Part shown: one piece after another, positions 22,425-23,000 of the stretch
Layout: each line of letters opens with the position of its first letter
Position numbering within the stretch: the first letter of the stretch is position 1
NCBI GenBank assembly: GCA_038229875.1
Contig: JBBROA010000071.1
Location: 1 to 23,000, forward strand
DNA: 23,000 nt
Reading direction: 5' to 3'
DNA from: JALYUA01 sp038229875
Lineage (GTDB): Bacteria; Acidobacteriota; Thermoanaerobaculia; UBA5066; Gp7-AA6
The notes under the pieces: model-generated
Databases searched by the model: none
What the model was told of the DNA's origin: nothing
Seen by the model: the letters and a program-made list of their open reading frames with translations, nothing else
Translations under genes and position numbers: made by a program

Positions 22425-23000
22425 ATGGAAACACGACGCCCGTCGCTCATCAATCCGCCGGAGGACCCACTTGGGAAAATCATTCTGAGACGACTCATCG
22501 CTGGCAGGACCGTGCTTGGCCTCGGTGCCGCGCTCCTGATGGGCATCGGGGCCTGCAGCCAGGATGCATATGCTCAGACGGCACAGAGTGCACCAGCCGC
22601 GGGACCCACATTGGTGGCGGCAGCGCAGGCCGCTTCGCGCGAAGGCGCATCGGCGGTTGGCGTCCGTCTCTCGGAGTGGAAGCTCGAACTCTCGCAGGCA
22701 ACCGTTCCGACGGGTGACGTCGAGTTCACGGTCAGGAACGGAGGGACGATGTTGCATGCCTTCGAGATCGAAGGGCAGGGACTCGAAAAGGAGCTGGAGC
22801 CGATCCAGGTCGGTGCGACCAAAACGCTTCGACTCAAGCTGCCGCCGGGTACCTATGAAGTGTACTGCCCGATTGGCCAGGGCGCGCACAAGAAAATGGG
22901 AATGATTGCGCACATCGAGGTTCTCGGCAGCGTTGACCTGAAAGCACTGGCCGCCGGAATGAAGCAGGGTGGTTACGTCATCGTGCTCCGCCACGCAGCC
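22425..23000 (+). CDS. Cupredoxin fused to a histidine phosphatase domain (3' end outside window)
   Basis: The frame from ATG 22425 is open to the last base, giving 192 residues. A signal or anchor covers about 21-50; IGAC at 41-44 is a fair lipobox. A type 1 cupredoxin domain follows (about 75-168), with probable ligands H111 (MLHAF), C148 (VYCPIG), H155 and M160. After a short linker the protein reads MKQGGYVIVLRHAA (179-192). This is the opening strand of the histidine phosphatase superfamily, with the RH of its RHG-type motif at 189-190. The phosphatase part continues beyond the window. If confirmed, the operon encodes two different phosphatase folds. No strong ribosome site is visible (GAGGGG about 10 bases upstream). 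Confidence 0.75.
   Translation, partial: METRRPSLINPPEDPLGKIILRRLIAGRTVLGLGAALLMGIGACSQDAYAQTAQSAPAAGPTLVAAAQAASREGASAVGVRLSEWKLELSQATVPTGDVEFTVRNGGTMLHAFEIEGQGLEKELEPIQVGATKTLRLKLPPGTYEVYCPIGQGAHKKMGMIAHIEVLGSVDLKALAAGMKQGGYVIVLRHAA

Overview
The window is GC-rich bacterial chromosome. Three things suggest Acidobacteriota or a near relative: a Ser/Thr kinase joined through one membrane helix to a PD40/TolB-like propeller, an uncharacterised MITGYNTDV-type protein overlapping thiS, and the mix of secreted redox and phosphatase proteins. This placement is inferred from gene style, not from a marker gene.

Layout. 1-2441: the tail of an unknown gene, a tryptophanase (tnaA), a conserved hypothetical protein and thiS. 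2485-2600: a tRNA-Lys(CUU) gene with its own promoter. 2601-14568: a leader followed by a tightly overlapping + strand operon made of a SyrP-like Fe(II)/2-oxoglutarate dioxygenase and two nonribosomal peptide synthetases (C*-A-PCP-C-A-PCP, then C-A-PCP-TE). 14569-15345: a convergent intergenic region. 15346-18027 (-): the kinase-propeller protein, apparently started at CTG. 18028-18520: non-coding DNA holding a gene remnant and a partial copy of the tRNA-Lys 3' end. 18521-19785 (-): a zinc-finger anti-sigma factor and an ECF sigma factor. 20001-23000 (+): a divergent set of exported proteins, namely a Tat-type metallophosphoesterase, two tandem CuA-type cupredoxins, a cytochrome c lipoprotein, and a cupredoxin fused to the start of a histidine phosphatase, which the window edge cuts.

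How they may work together. The dioxygenase and NRPS genes should build a three-unit peptide. Reading the adenylation pockets by hand gives an atypical first unit (no Asp235), a second pocket with two acidic residues, and a third that resembles the beta-alanine code. The N-terminal condensation domain has lost its catalytic histidines, so it probably does not condense. No phosphopantetheinyl transferase, exporter or regulator for the cluster is visible.

The most notable points are the 20/21-base direct repeat of the tRNA-Lys 3' end about 15.8 kb away, which suggests the NRPS segment may be an old tRNA-targeted insertion; the unusual NRPS logic; an NRPS leader with a 33-codon ORF and two mutually exclusive hairpins; and the copper/haem/phosphatase operon, whose purpose I cannot name.
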